Assembly: GCA_040512755.1 (NCBI GenBank)
Contig: JBEVEP010000049.1
Coordinates: 1 to 49,600 of the forward strand
From: JBEVEP01 sp040512755
GTDB taxonomy: Bacteria > Pseudomonadota > Alphaproteobacteria > Rhizobiales > Rhizobiaceae
Length of the DNA stretch: 49,600 bases
Direction of reading: 5' to 3'
The translations under genes were made by a program, and so were the position numbers. Below are positions 26,583 through 35,039 of this stretch, piece after piece; the first letter of the stretch is position 1; every line of letters begins with the position of its first letter. The notes under the pieces were generated by a model that made no database searches, had not been told where the DNA came from, and saw only the letters and a program-made list of their open reading frames with translations.

Positions 26583-27664
26583 GGCAACGGCATCCCGGGT
26601 TCGAGATAGCCGCCAATCATGCGGATGACCGAGGCGGCCGACGGGACAGCCGAGCCCGAGGCCGCTCGGACTGCCCGGATCGTGCCCGTGCGGGAGGAGA
26701 ATGCCACGGCATCATGGTCGACGCCGGGTTCACCGATTGCAATCGTAATGGTGGCGCCATGAATTGGCGCGCTGGTGTTTGCCAGCGCGATGTGTCTCAG
26801 TCCGTTTCTTCGTCCCGGCAACCTGCCCGCTCCCGCGGCAACGCGGAGATGAACATCTGCCTCCCCAGCGGCGAGCATGCGGGCAACGTCGAAACGCCAG
26901 GGATCGTACTCCGGCATCCCGCGCGCAAAACCGGTTCGCGTCGGGAAACCGGTCATCCATGTCGAAGCGAGAGAGCTTCCCCAACCACTTTCGCTAGCGG
27001 GCAAATGAAGGCCGGAAGCGCGTGATTTGCGATTGAGGTCGCTGATCAATCCCTGCAGCATCTCGAGCGCCAGGTCGTCGGATGCGTGACCGGAGAACAG
27101 AAAAACTGGAAACCGCGCGGCCGCGACCGCTGCCGAAAACCGGTCGAAGTTCGACACCGGCGTTGAAGTTTGACGTCCAGCGCATTGAGCGCGGAGCGCA
27201 GCTAGCGTGACAGCAAGGCCGGCATTGCCACAGAACAGACGCACTGCCTTGACTTTGCCGATTGCAGCGGAGGCGCGAGACTTGCCGCCGACAATGAAGA
27301 ACTCACGCTTGTTTTTCGCCGAAAGATCAGGAACCGTCTCCGCCAGTTCAGCAACGAAATCATGGTAGATGGCAGGCAGCTCACCGGAGATGACGACGAG
27401 ATCGGCCCGCCGGCGCGCCTCGCCGGGCGCAATGATCATGCCGCCCTTGTCCGTGAACAGCGCCACCTCATGGGCAAGGGCGGCGCCCTCCACATGGTCA
27501 TAGGCTGCCCCAACGCGCTCGGCGAGCGCTATCGCCGCGCGCGTGCCGTGAATATCCGTATCGAAGCTAATTACCGGGCACCTGCTTGCGGCCAAAAGCT
27601 CAGCGGCATGTTCAGCCGCGCGCTCCACCTGCATTTCCCGGTTGCCGATCCATGCAACCGCCAT
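26576..27664 (-). CDS. fhcB: Formyltransferase/hydrolase complex subunit B
   Basis: FhcB is the degenerate homologue of the molybdenum/tungsten subunit of archaeal formylmethanofuran dehydrogenase. The 362-residue chain begins MAVAWIGNREMQVERAAEHAAE and contains GAAYDHVEGAA and PTRTGFARGMPEYDP. As known for bacterial Fhc, it lacks the N-terminal iron-sulfur cysteine cluster and so should not bind a redox-active metal. It heads fhcBADC. A weak ribosome site (AGAAAG) precedes the ATG. Confidence 0.93.
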   Translation of the reverse strand: MAVAWIGNREMQVERAAEHAAELLAASRCPVISFDTDIHGTRAAIALAERVGAAYDHVEGAALAHEVALFTDKGGMIIAPGEARRRADLVVISGELPAIYHDFVAELAETVPDLSAKNKREFFIVGGKSRASAAIGKVKAVRLFCGNAGLAVTLAALRAQCAGRQTSTPVSNFDRFSAAVAAARFPVFLFSGHASDDLALEMLQGLISDLNRKSRASGLHLPASESGWGSSLASTWMTGFPTRTGFARGMPEYDPWRFDVARMLAAGEADVHLRVAAGAGRLPGRRNGLRHIALANTSAPIHGATITIAIGEPGVDHDAVAFSSRTGTIRAVRAASGSAVPSAASVIRMIGGYLEPGMPLPC

Positions 27665-27783
27665 TCACTATGCTACTTTCTGGTGCCTGGCTCGACTCTA
27701 GACGAAACAAATTGGGCCGTGAACCCCCGCTCTTCCCGTCGCGAAGGGTTTCAGCCTGACGGCGCCTTTGCCATCTCAAATGT

Positions 27784-28164
27784 TCAGTCGTATTTGATAT
27801 AGGCGAAGCGCTGATCCGTCGGCGGCGTACCTTCCAGGGCTCCACCCTCCTTTGCGGGCTGCCACTGGACGACATCCTCGATCTTCTTCGCCAGTTCGAA
27901 GTCCTTGTCCGTGATTCCTTTTGCAGCGTGATTCATCAGCCGCACTTCGACCCACGCGTATGACGCTGTGATATCGGGATGATGCCACGCGGCCTCCGCC
28001 AGATGCCCGACCGTATTGATCAGCATCAACGTTCCCTTCCAACTATGCGTCTTGTACTTGCGGCGGATCCAGCCGTTCTCGTAACGCCATTTCGGCAGCT
28101 CCTTCTGAAGGCGCTCCTCGATTTCGGGGTCCGAATAGGTTTTTTCCTTGCTGGTCTCGTTCAT
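27784..28164 (-). CDS. Pterin-4a-carbinolamine dehydratase family protein
   Basis: The 126-residue protein has the PCD/DCoH signature: His61-His62-Pro63 in AAWHHPDI, Trp71, His79 in LMNHAAKG and an Asp near 86. The ATG at 28164 follows a perfect GGAGG. It lies 119 bp upstream of fhcB on the same strand and is divergent from mptG. A C-terminal tail of about 20 residues extends past the usual domain. Its position in an H4MPT cluster suggests action on a methanopterin intermediate (or H4MPT carbinolamine), not on biopterin; that is inference. Confidence 0.85.
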   Translation of the reverse strand: MNETSKEKTYSDPEIEERLQKELPKWRYENGWIRRKYKTHSWKGTLMLINTVGHLAEAAWHHPDITASYAWVEVRLMNHAAKGITDKDFELAKKIEDVVQWQPAKEGGALEGTPPTDQRFAYIKYD

Positions 28165-28307
28165 GTCTGCCTCCGCGCGCTTCCACCGCCATGATGACAG
28201 CGTCGATCTTTCAGTCCGACTGGCTTGCTCCATCGTCGAAAGCCGCTATCATGAACCCGGGCACCTAAACTTCAGTGATGCATTATGATGCACCCACTTG
28301 GGGGCAG

Positions 28308-29270
28308 ATGTCGAATTCCGTTACCATAAAAGTGCCCGCTCGCCTGCATCTTGGCTTCCTTGATCCTAACGGCCAATCCGGACGCCGCTTCGGCAGCATC
28401 GGCCTGCCGCTCAGCGAACCAGAAACCGTCGTAACGCTGTCGCGTGCGCAGGAGACCGTCATCGAAGGCCCTGAAAGCAGTCGCGCGGCTTCCCACCTGG
28501 CAACGCTGTGCGAGCACCTTGGAATCCGATCCCGCCATCGTCTGGTGGTTGAGCAGGCCATACCGAGGCATGCTGGCCTCGGGTCCGGCACGCAGATCGC
28601 GCTTGCGGTGGCGACCGCGTTGCGCACATTGCACGGCCTTCCGCTGGCTGTCGCCGACGACGCGACCAGGCTGGCGCGGGGCGCCCGCTCCGGTATTGGC
28701 ATAGCGAGCTTCGAAAGCGGCGGTGTGATTATCGATGCCGGCAAGGGCAGCAGCGGCGGTCCGCCGCCCGTTGTCGCCCGGCTGGCTTTTCCGGAAGAGT
28801 GGCGAGTGATCCTGATCCTGGACCCGTCGCGTGACGGTTTGCACGGCGACGAAGAGACGGAGGCGTTCCGTTCGCTGCCCCCATTTCCAGAAAGCAGTAT
28901 CGGTGAAATCTGCAGGCACGCGCTGATGGGCGTCATGCCTGCTCTGGTCGAGCGCGACCTCACTGCCTTCGGTGCCGCGATATCGGCAATCCAGCTTCTG
29001 GTGGGGAACTACTTCGCGCCGGCGCAAGGCGGCGTATTCACATCCGCAAAGGTTGCCGAAGCGGCGCATCGCCTTGCCGAAGCTGGCGCAGTAGGCATCG
29101 GGCAGAGCTCGTGGGGACCCACGGGATTTGCCTTCGCGCCTTCGGAGTCAGTGGCCCGCAGCATGGTGGCCGCGACAGGAACGCGCGAGGGAATCGAATT
29201 GAAGATCGTACGCGGCAGGAACGCGGGCGCGAAGATCAGCGCTACCGGGCTTGGCCTGGTTGGTAGCTAG
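28308..29270 (+). CDS. mptG: Beta-ribofuranosylaminobenzene 5'-phosphate synthase
   Basis: The enzyme condenses 4-hydroxy/aminobenzoate with PRPP, releasing CO2 and PPi, in the committed step of H4MPT synthesis. The protein belongs to the GHMP-kinase superfamily, with VPARLHLGFLD at the N-terminus and the glycine-rich IPRHAGLGSGTQIALAVA loop near 85-101. I chose the ATG at 28308 (MSNSVTIKVPARLHLGF, 320 residues) because it matches family N-termini; an in-frame ATG at 28275 would add 11 residues. It begins a plus-strand run of C1 genes. Confidence 0.92.
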   Translation: MSNSVTIKVPARLHLGFLDPNGQSGRRFGSIGLPLSEPETVVTLSRAQETVIEGPESSRAASHLATLCEHLGIRSRHRLVVEQAIPRHAGLGSGTQIALAVATALRTLHGLPLAVADDATRLARGARSGIGIASFESGGVIIDAGKGSSGGPPPVVARLAFPEEWRVILILDPSRDGLHGDEETEAFRSLPPFPESSIGEICRHALMGVMPALVERDLTAFGAAISAIQLLVGNYFAPAQGGVFTSAKVAEAAHRLAEAGAVGIGQSSWGPTGFAFAPSESVARSMVAATGTREGIELKIVRGRNAGAKISATGLGLVGS

Positions 29271-29322
29271 GCATCGGACCAAGCCTACACCACCGTTTCG
29301 ACGCCACAGCAGGAAGACGAAA

Positions 29323-30219
29323 ATGGCCCGCAAACATATCCTCCACATGCTGACCCCGCTCAAGCAGATGAGCCCCTTCGACGTGAACATGGCGCTCGAT
29401 GCCGGCTTCGACGCAGTGGTGCCCTATGTCGACGTTCACTTGTCAGACATCACCGGGCTCGTACAGGACGCGATCTTTTCCCGGCCGCCGGACGCTGGCG
29501 TCAATACGGGCATTTTTATTGCCGGCAGGGACGTTTCGCTGGCGCTCGACATGTTCAACGCCGCGAAGAAGGCGATGGTGCCTCCATTCAAGGTTTCGGT
29601 GTTCGCGGATCCTGCAGGATCCTTCACCACAGCCGCGGCCATGGTCGCCAAGGTTGAGAAGGCGCTTGAAAAGCAGTTCCAGCGAAAACTGAAGGACACA
29701 AAAGTATCCGTCTTTGGCGCGACCGGCGTGGTGGGTTTCTGCACGGCTGTAATTGCGGCCAAGGAAAGCGCGAAGGTCACGCTTGTCGGGCATGACGGCA
29801 TCGCGCGGGTAAGCAAGATCGCCGCGGAAATGAAGACGCGTTTCGATGTGGATGTGGATGCCGCCGACGGCTCGAGCAATGCCGAGAAAACCAAGATCGT
29901 CGGCGCCAGCGAAGTGATCCTGGCGGCCGCCAAGGCGGGTATTCAGGTGATCACGGCTGCTCATGTGAAGGATGCTCGCAACCTGCTGATTGCGGCAGAC
30001 GTAAATGCCGTTCCACCCTCCGGCATCGAAGGCGTGAAGGTCGATTCAAACGGCGATCCGCTCGAAGCGACAAAGGCTGTCGGCATTGGTGCGCTCGCTA
30101 TCGGCAATGTGAAGTACAAGACCGAATTCGGCCTCTTCAAGAAGATGATTGAAGCGGAGAAAACGGTCTCCTTCGATTTTCAGGATGCTTTCTCCTTTGC
30201 ACGCGAGCTTGCCAAGTAA
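29323..30219 (+). CDS. mtdB: NAD(P)-dependent methylene-H4MPT dehydrogenase
   Basis: MtdB oxidises methylene-H4MPT to methenyl-H4MPT. The ATG at 29323 follows AGGAAG and starts the typical MARKHILHMLTPLKQMSPFD. The 298-residue length is standard. It has the N-terminal ligand domain (FDVNMALDAGFDAVVPYVDV) and the nucleotide-binding KVSVFGATGVVGFCTAV near 128-144. It is followed almost immediately by an ATP-grasp gene. Together with fae, mch and fhc it completes formaldehyde oxidation to formate. Confidence 0.95.
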   Translation: MARKHILHMLTPLKQMSPFDVNMALDAGFDAVVPYVDVHLSDITGLVQDAIFSRPPDAGVNTGIFIAGRDVSLALDMFNAAKKAMVPPFKVSVFADPAGSFTTAAAMVAKVEKALEKQFQRKLKDTKVSVFGATGVVGFCTAVIAAKESAKVTLVGHDGIARVSKIAAEMKTRFDVDVDAADGSSNAEKTKIVGASEVILAAAKAGIQVITAAHVKDARNLLIAADVNAVPPSGIEGVKVDSNGDPLEATKAVGIGALAIGNVKYKTEFGLFKKMIEAEKTVSFDFQDAFSFARELAK

Positions 30220-30226
30220 CGCCGGG

Positions 30227-31333
30227 GTGCTTTTGATCGCCGCGATCTCGGGCCGTGCACTGGCCGCGGCGGCGCGCCGGGCGGGCTACCGCCCGTTCGT
30301 GGCCGACCTGTTTTGCGATACTGACACGGTCGCGCTCGCGGAACGCGCGGAGAGGCTGAAGGGGGATCTACGGAGCGGGATCGATGGGGCGCAGCTGATC
30401 CCGACTCTTCGGGCGCTTGCGGGCGAAGAACAGCCCGTGGCGGTGGTCCTTGGATCGGGCTTCGAACGTAGGCCGGAACTCGTTGACGAGATAGGAAACC
30501 AGTTTCCGCTGGCGGGCAATCGCGGATCAACAATACGCCGCGTGAAAGACCCGCAGGCGCTTTCCGATGATTGCGCCGCACTGGGCATTCCCCATCCGGA
30601 GTTTCAGTGGGAAGCCCCACCTGATCCGCGAAACTGGGTCGCCAAGACAGTCGGCGCTGCCGGGGGCCAACATGTGAAGCAGGCCGACGCAACAGGCCCG
30701 TGCACCGCAGGCCGTTATTTTCAGCGTTTCATACCCGGCAAAAGCATCTCGGCGCTTTTTGTCGCGGACGGCAAGCACGCTCAGATCGTTGGGTTCAGCC
30801 GCCAGTGGACATCGCCCGCGCCGACGGCCCCCTACCGCTACGGAGGCGCAGTTCGCATACGACGCTTCGACCGTCGAGAGACGACAATGATCGAAGGCTG
30901 GCTCTCAGGCCTGACCGATCGAGCCGGCTTGTTGGGCCTCTGCAGCGCGGACTTCATTCGCTCCGAGGATGGTTTCTGGCTGGTCGAAGTCAATCCGAGG
31001 CCCGGAGCTACGCTCGACATATTCGACAGTCCCAAGGCTCGGCTGATGGATTTGCATCTCAATGCAACGCGGGGCAATGCCTGGTACTGCCTGCCCCGCT
31101 TCACCGACAGCATGGCTTCGATGATCGCCTATGCTGCTGACCCGATACCCTATTTTCCTGCTCTCGACTGGCCGGATTGGACTGCCGATCACCAATCGGA
31201 AGGAACGTCATTGGCAGCCGGCGATCCCGTCTGCACGGTCTTCGCGCGGGGCCCGAGCGCGGTAGCAACACAGAGAATGCTCGAGAAGCAGGCAAAGCAG
31301 CTTAAGAGCTTGTGGGAAGGAACGCGCAGGTGA
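30227..31333 (+). CDS. ATP-grasp ligase of the H4MPT/methylofuran cluster (MfnD-like)
   Basis: The 368-residue protein has an N-terminal preATP-grasp domain (MLLIAAISGRALAAAARRAG) and an ATP-grasp core with GRYFQRFIPGKSISALF and the Mg-binding FWLVEVNPRPGATLDIF. It resembles the uncharacterised ATP-grasp proteins of bacterial C1 clusters and the archaeal tyramine-glutamate ligase MfnD, so amide-bond formation in methylofuran synthesis is plausible. I prefer the GTG at 30227, 7 bp after mtdB, because family members start there; the ATG at 30185 would overlap mtdB by 35 bp and has little ribosome site. The end overlaps mch by 4 bp. Confidence 0.8.
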   Translation: MLLIAAISGRALAAAARRAGYRPFVADLFCDTDTVALAERAERLKGDLRSGIDGAQLIPTLRALAGEEQPVAVVLGSGFERRPELVDEIGNQFPLAGNRGSTIRRVKDPQALSDDCAALGIPHPEFQWEAPPDPRNWVAKTVGAAGGQHVKQADATGPCTAGRYFQRFIPGKSISALFVADGKHAQIVGFSRQWTSPAPTAPYRYGGAVRIRRFDRRETTMIEGWLSGLTDRAGLLGLCSADFIRSEDGFWLVEVNPRPGATLDIFDSPKARLMDLHLNATRGNAWYCLPRFTDSMASMIAYAADPIPYFPALDWPDWTADHQSEGTSLAAGDPVCTVFARGPSAVATQRMLEKQAKQLKSLWEGTRR

Positions 31334-32286
31334 AGGACGGCTCGGCATTTCTCAATGATAACGCCCAACGGATCGCCGAAAGCATGATCCGCGATGCCGA
31401 GCGCCTGCGTATTTCGGCCTTCAAGGGCTCCCTCGGCGAGACATTGATCGACGCCGGCGCAAACGTAACCGGAGGCATTGAGGCCGGGCTGCGGATGGCC
31501 GAATGCGCAATGGGCGGACTGGGTACCATTGCATTGGTGATGGATCGCGCTTCAGACAAGTGGCCTTTCAGCGTCGAGGTCCGGTCTTCTCAGCCCGTGC
31601 TGGCCTGTCTCGGAAGCCAATACGCCGGCTGGAACCTGTCGAGCGGGGATTATTTTGCCATGGGGTCAGGCCCGGCTCGCGCCCTCGCCCGTGTCGAGCC
31701 GCTGTTTACGATCTTGTCCTATCGCGATGCCGCATCGGCAGCAGTACTTGTCCTTGAGACCGCCGAACCTCCGCCGAAGGACGTCGTGGAGAAGGTTGCC
31801 AGAGCCACGGCACTGCCTGTTGAAAAACTCACTTTCCTCTTCGCGCCCACCCAAAGTCTGGCCGGAAGCGTGCAGATTGTGTCGCGCGTCCTGGAAGTCG
31901 CTTTGCACAAGGCGAACGATCTCAAATTCCCTCTCGATGACATTATCGACGGGATTGGCGCAGCTCCTATCCCTGCGCCGCATCCCGACTTCCTCACCGC
32001 AATGGGACGCACCAACGACGCCATCATCTATGGCGGGATTGCTCAACTCTTCGTGCGTGGATCTGCGGCGGCCGCGCAAGCACTCGCCCAACAACTGCCG
32101 AGCAGCGCCTCCCGTGACTATGGGCAGCCTTTTGCCAAGATATTCAAGCAGTTCAAGGGTGATTTTTATGCGATCGACCCGCTGCTCTTCAGTCCTGCAG
32201 AAGTCATTGTAACTGCGATCGAGAGCGGCGATACATTCCGCGCCGGTGGGCGTGATCTCAAGATGCTCGAGCAGAGTCTCGGATGA
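31330..32286 (+). CDS. mch: Methenyl-H4MPT cyclohydrolase
   Basis: Mch hydrolyses methenyl-H4MPT to 5-formyl-H4MPT. I chose the GTG at 31330, which forms a GTGA overlap with the ATP-grasp stop and follows GGGAAGGA by about 8 bp; a GTG at 31312 would add six residues. The 318-residue chain has typical Mch segments: LIDAGANVTGGIEAGLRMAE, SSQPVLACLGSQYAGWNL and IGAAPIPAPHPDFLTAMGRTND. All expected regions are present. Confidence 0.95.
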   Translation: MKDGSAFLNDNAQRIAESMIRDAERLRISAFKGSLGETLIDAGANVTGGIEAGLRMAECAMGGLGTIALVMDRASDKWPFSVEVRSSQPVLACLGSQYAGWNLSSGDYFAMGSGPARALARVEPLFTILSYRDAASAAVLVLETAEPPPKDVVEKVARATALPVEKLTFLFAPTQSLAGSVQIVSRVLEVALHKANDLKFPLDDIIDGIGAAPIPAPHPDFLTAMGRTNDAIIYGGIAQLFVRGSAAAAQALAQQLPSSASRDYGQPFAKIFKQFKGDFYAIDPLLFSPAEVIVTAIESGDTFRAGGRDLKMLEQSLG

Positions 32287-32332
32287 CTACGCTGCCTTCC
32301 GATTGCCTCGACCAGCCCAAGGATAAGGCCGA

Positions 32333-33277
32333 GTGAGTTCCCGAATCCTCATCGTCAATGACAATTCTGACAACCGGTCGAACAACCTCGCAGCGAGTTT
32401 TCACAAGCGAGGCGTGTCAGCGACGAGCGCACCGCTTGCCGCTCTGGCCTTCGACACCACCAGCCCCCACGGCCTGTCGATTCCAGGCTTCGATGGCGGC
32501 TTGCCGGACGCTGTTCTGGTGCGCTCCATTGCCGCCGGCTCTTTCGAAGCGATCACCCGCCGGCTGGGTATCCTTCACGCGCTCGCCAAGCTTTCCGTAC
32601 CGGTGTGGAACTCTGCTCAGGCGATAGAACGCTGCGTCGACAAATCGATGACAACGTTCTTGATGCAGCAGGCAGGATTGCGTACGCCGGCGACATTCGC
32701 CGTCGAGGGCCGGGAAGCGGCGGAGAAAATAGCTGCCCGCGAACTTCCGCGATCGCCGTTGGTGCTGAAGCCCCTTTTCGGCGCGCAAGGACGCGGCATC
32801 AGGCTCGTTCGCGTACCTGCCGACCTGCCGTCCGAAGATGAGGTGGACGGCGTTTACTACCTCCAGCACTACGTGCCCCGCGCCGGGCCGCCATTTCGGG
32901 ACTTCCGCGTTTTTGTCTGCTCGGGCGCGGCAGTCGCAATGATGCAGCGACGCGGCGACGATTGGGTGACCAACGTGAACCGTGGAGCCGTTCCCGAGCG
33001 GTTTAGCGGATGCCTACAAGTCGAACTTTGCGACATGGCTGTTGCCGCAGCCGACGCAGTCGGCGCGGATTTCGCAGGCGTAGACATCGTGCAGTCGATT
33101 GACGGCCGGCTATTCGTGCTCGAAGTTAACAGCATGCCGGCCTGGTCCGGGCTGCAATCGGTCGTCGCAGTGAACATTGCCGATGCAATTGTGGCGGGCT
33201 TTCTGGCTCATCTGGCGGAGCACCGCAAGACGTTCGCGCTTCGCCCTTGTCGGCTGTCTCAGCGGGTCAATTCGTGA
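32333..33277 (+). CDS. RimK-like ATP-grasp glutamate ligase (C1 cluster, MptN-like)
   Basis: The 314-residue protein starts with GTG and shows the RimK architecture: an N-terminal domain, the central SPLVLKPLFGAQGRGIRLV ATP-binding loop, and the metal-binding FVLEVNSMPAW. Relatives include the archaeal H4MPT:alpha-L-glutamate ligase MptN and CofF. In this cluster it probably adds glutamate residues to H4MPT or to methylofuran, whose bacterial form carries a polyglutamate side chain. Which acceptor it uses is not visible. It starts 46 bp after mch and ends one base before the CitG-like gene. Confidence 0.85.
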   Translation: MSSRILIVNDNSDNRSNNLAASFHKRGVSATSAPLAALAFDTTSPHGLSIPGFDGGLPDAVLVRSIAAGSFEAITRRLGILHALAKLSVPVWNSAQAIERCVDKSMTTFLMQQAGLRTPATFAVEGREAAEKIAARELPRSPLVLKPLFGAQGRGIRLVRVPADLPSEDEVDGVYYLQHYVPRAGPPFRDFRVFVCSGAAVAMMQRRGDDWVTNVNRGAVPERFSGCLQVELCDMAVAAADAVGADFAGVDIVQSIDGRLFVLEVNSMPAWSGLQSVVAVNIADAIVAGFLAHLAEHRKTFALRPCRLSQRVNS

Positions 33278-33278
33278 C

Positions 33279-34124
33279 ATGGGCGCGTCCAGGGAGGTCA
33301 TTCGGAGCGCATATCTGAGGGCATGCCGGCAGGAACTGGATGCGCTGAAGCCAGGCAATGTCCACGTTTTTGCCGATGGCCACAGGATGTCGGCCGATCA
33401 CTTCCTTGATAGTGCGGAGGTTTCCTCTACCCCGTTGACCAATCCCAATCTGACCTTGGGCCGGCGTATCCTCGAGGCTGTTCGAGCGACCAAACAAGCC
33501 GTGAGGATGAACACCAATCTGGGCATCATCCTTCTCTGCGCGCCGCTGATCCGCGCAGCACAAATGAATGCGACGGAACTAAGAGGCGAACTGGACACTG
33601 TTCTCGGTTCGATGACGATGGACGACGCGGCAGCAGTATTCGAGGCCATCGTTATGGCTTCCCCCGGCGGGCTGGGTTCTTCAGATGCCCATGACGTCAG
33701 GAACGCGCCAACGGTCCCCCTGCTTGAGGCCATGCGGGAAGCGTCGGGACGTGACATGATCGCCCGGCAATATGTCACCGGCTATCAGGATATCTTCGAA
33801 GCCGGTCTTGCAGCGCATAGCCATTCGATCGCTCAGGGAGAGCGGGGAACGTGGCCGGTCGTCTTTACGTACATGGCGTTTCTGACCGCCTTCCCGGATA
33901 GCCATGTCGCCCGCAAGTTCGGGCGAGAAATAGCAGCGGCGGTGCAAGATGAAGCCCAGGCGGTGCGCGCCTCTCTGGACGCGACAGCCAGCGAACAGGA
34001 TCGCCTCGCGCTTCTGACGAAATTCGACCGGAGCCTGAAAATGCGAGGCATCAACCCCGGCACATCGGCAGACCTCACCGTGGCTTGTCTTTTAGTCCAC
34101 ATTGTCCGCAGCGAACTTGCATAA
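33279..34124 (+). CDS. CitG-like protein (triphosphoribosyl-dephospho-CoA synthase family), C1 cluster
   Basis: The 281-residue protein shares CitG/MdcB motifs: LDALKPGNVHVFADGHRM near 20-37 (compare the KPG motif of CitG), VRMNTNLGIILLCAP, and MASPGGLGSSDAHD. Members occur in the H4MPT gene clusters of methylotrophs and are needed for that pathway in some species, but no reaction is established. The ATG at 33279 follows the ligase stop by one base, so the pair is translationally coupled. CitG proteins transfer triphosphoribosyl groups, which hints at ribosyl or nucleotide chemistry. Confidence 0.82.
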   Translation: MGASREVIRSAYLRACRQELDALKPGNVHVFADGHRMSADHFLDSAEVSSTPLTNPNLTLGRRILEAVRATKQAVRMNTNLGIILLCAPLIRAAQMNATELRGELDTVLGSMTMDDAAAVFEAIVMASPGGLGSSDAHDVRNAPTVPLLEAMREASGRDMIARQYVTGYQDIFEAGLAAHSHSIAQGERGTWPVVFTYMAFLTAFPDSHVARKFGREIAAAVQDEAQAVRASLDATASEQDRLALLTKFDRSLKMRGINPGTSADLTVACLLVHIVRSELA

Positions 34125-34288
34125 AGAAAAGGTTGGTGCTTGAATTTCCTCAGCGGAACCAACTTTCCGCGGCTATCTAGCCAACCGGCCCGGCCAAACC
34201 GGGCGCTGCCAACAAGGATAGTCGTCCATCGAGCGTCCGCTCGGGCGGCATCTTTGGACACCATAATTGTGTCTTGGAGGAAATTGGC

Positions 34289-34795
34289 ATGGCAAAGATC
34301 TCGAAAGTCATGGTCGGTGAATCGCTCGTTGGAGAAGGCAACGAGGTTGCGCATGTCGACCTGCTGATTGGTCCGCGGGGAAGCCCGGTCGAAGCAGCAT
34401 TCTGCAACGCACTCACCAACAACAAAGACGGCTTTACAACATTGCTGGCGGTGATCGCGCCAAATCTGCCTTGCAAGCCCAACACGGTTCTCTTCAACAA
34501 GGTCACGATCAAGGGCGCGAAGCAGGCTGTGCAGATGTTCGGCCCCGCGCAGTTTGCGGTGGCCAAGGCGGTTCAGGACAGCGTCGCCGACGGGATTATC
34601 CCTGCCAGCGAGGCGGACGACGTGTTTATCTGCGTTGGTGTCTTCATCCACTGGGAGGCCGACGACGACGCCAAGATACAGCAGTACAACTATCAGGCTA
34701 CGAGGGAAGCGATCCAACGCGCGGTGGAAGGCAAGCCGACTGCTTCCGAAGCCACGGCAAAGCGGGATTCGGTGAAGCATCCGTTCGGAGCCTAG
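34289..34795 (+). CDS. fae: Formaldehyde-activating enzyme
   Basis: Fae condenses formaldehyde with H4MPT to methylene-H4MPT, the detoxifying entry step. The ATG at 34289 follows a strong GGAGGAAA site, in keeping with the high abundance of Fae in methylotrophs. The 168-residue sequence has the conserved catalytic histidine in GNEVAHVDLLIG (His22) and the C-terminal FIHWEADDDAKIQ and NYQATREAI. A 164-bp leader separates it from the CitG-like gene, suggesting its own promoter. Confidence 0.97.
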   Translation: MAKISKVMVGESLVGEGNEVAHVDLLIGPRGSPVEAAFCNALTNNKDGFTTLLAVIAPNLPCKPNTVLFNKVTIKGAKQAVQMFGPAQFAVAKAVQDSVADGIIPASEADDVFICVGVFIHWEADDDAKIQQYNYQATREAIQRAVEGKPTASEATAKRDSVKHPFGA

Positions 34796-34930
34796 ACAAG
34801 AGACAGCCCCGCACAGGTAAAACCCTCTGCAGAGCCGGATGGTCTGTTGCGCCGGCTGAAAAAGCTCCTGGGCTTGTAGTCGTCGACCCGAGGATCGGAA
34901 TCGGTCTTCGGGGGAACGATGCGCGGTCTG

Positions 34931-34982
34931 AAAGCGCCAGAGCGTCCTCTATGCTTCCATTGATATGGATGCGTGGCGCTTT
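34931..34982. repeat. Extragenic palindrome between fae and the HisA-like gene
   Basis: AAAGCGCCA (34931-34939) and TGGCGCTTT (34974-34982) are perfect 9-bp inverted repeats enclosing 34 bp, which contain a smaller hairpin with stem TCCAT/ATGGA. It sits in the 244-bp gap between two convergent genes. It resembles rhizobial REP-like units (GCGCCAGAGCGTCC) and may also terminate transcription from both sides. I see nothing else in 34796-35039. Confidence 0.5.
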
Positions 34983-35039
34983 AGCTCGCGTTTGGTTCTG
35001 CCCCGAAGCGCTGCTCTCACAAGAAGACTGCGGCAGATA

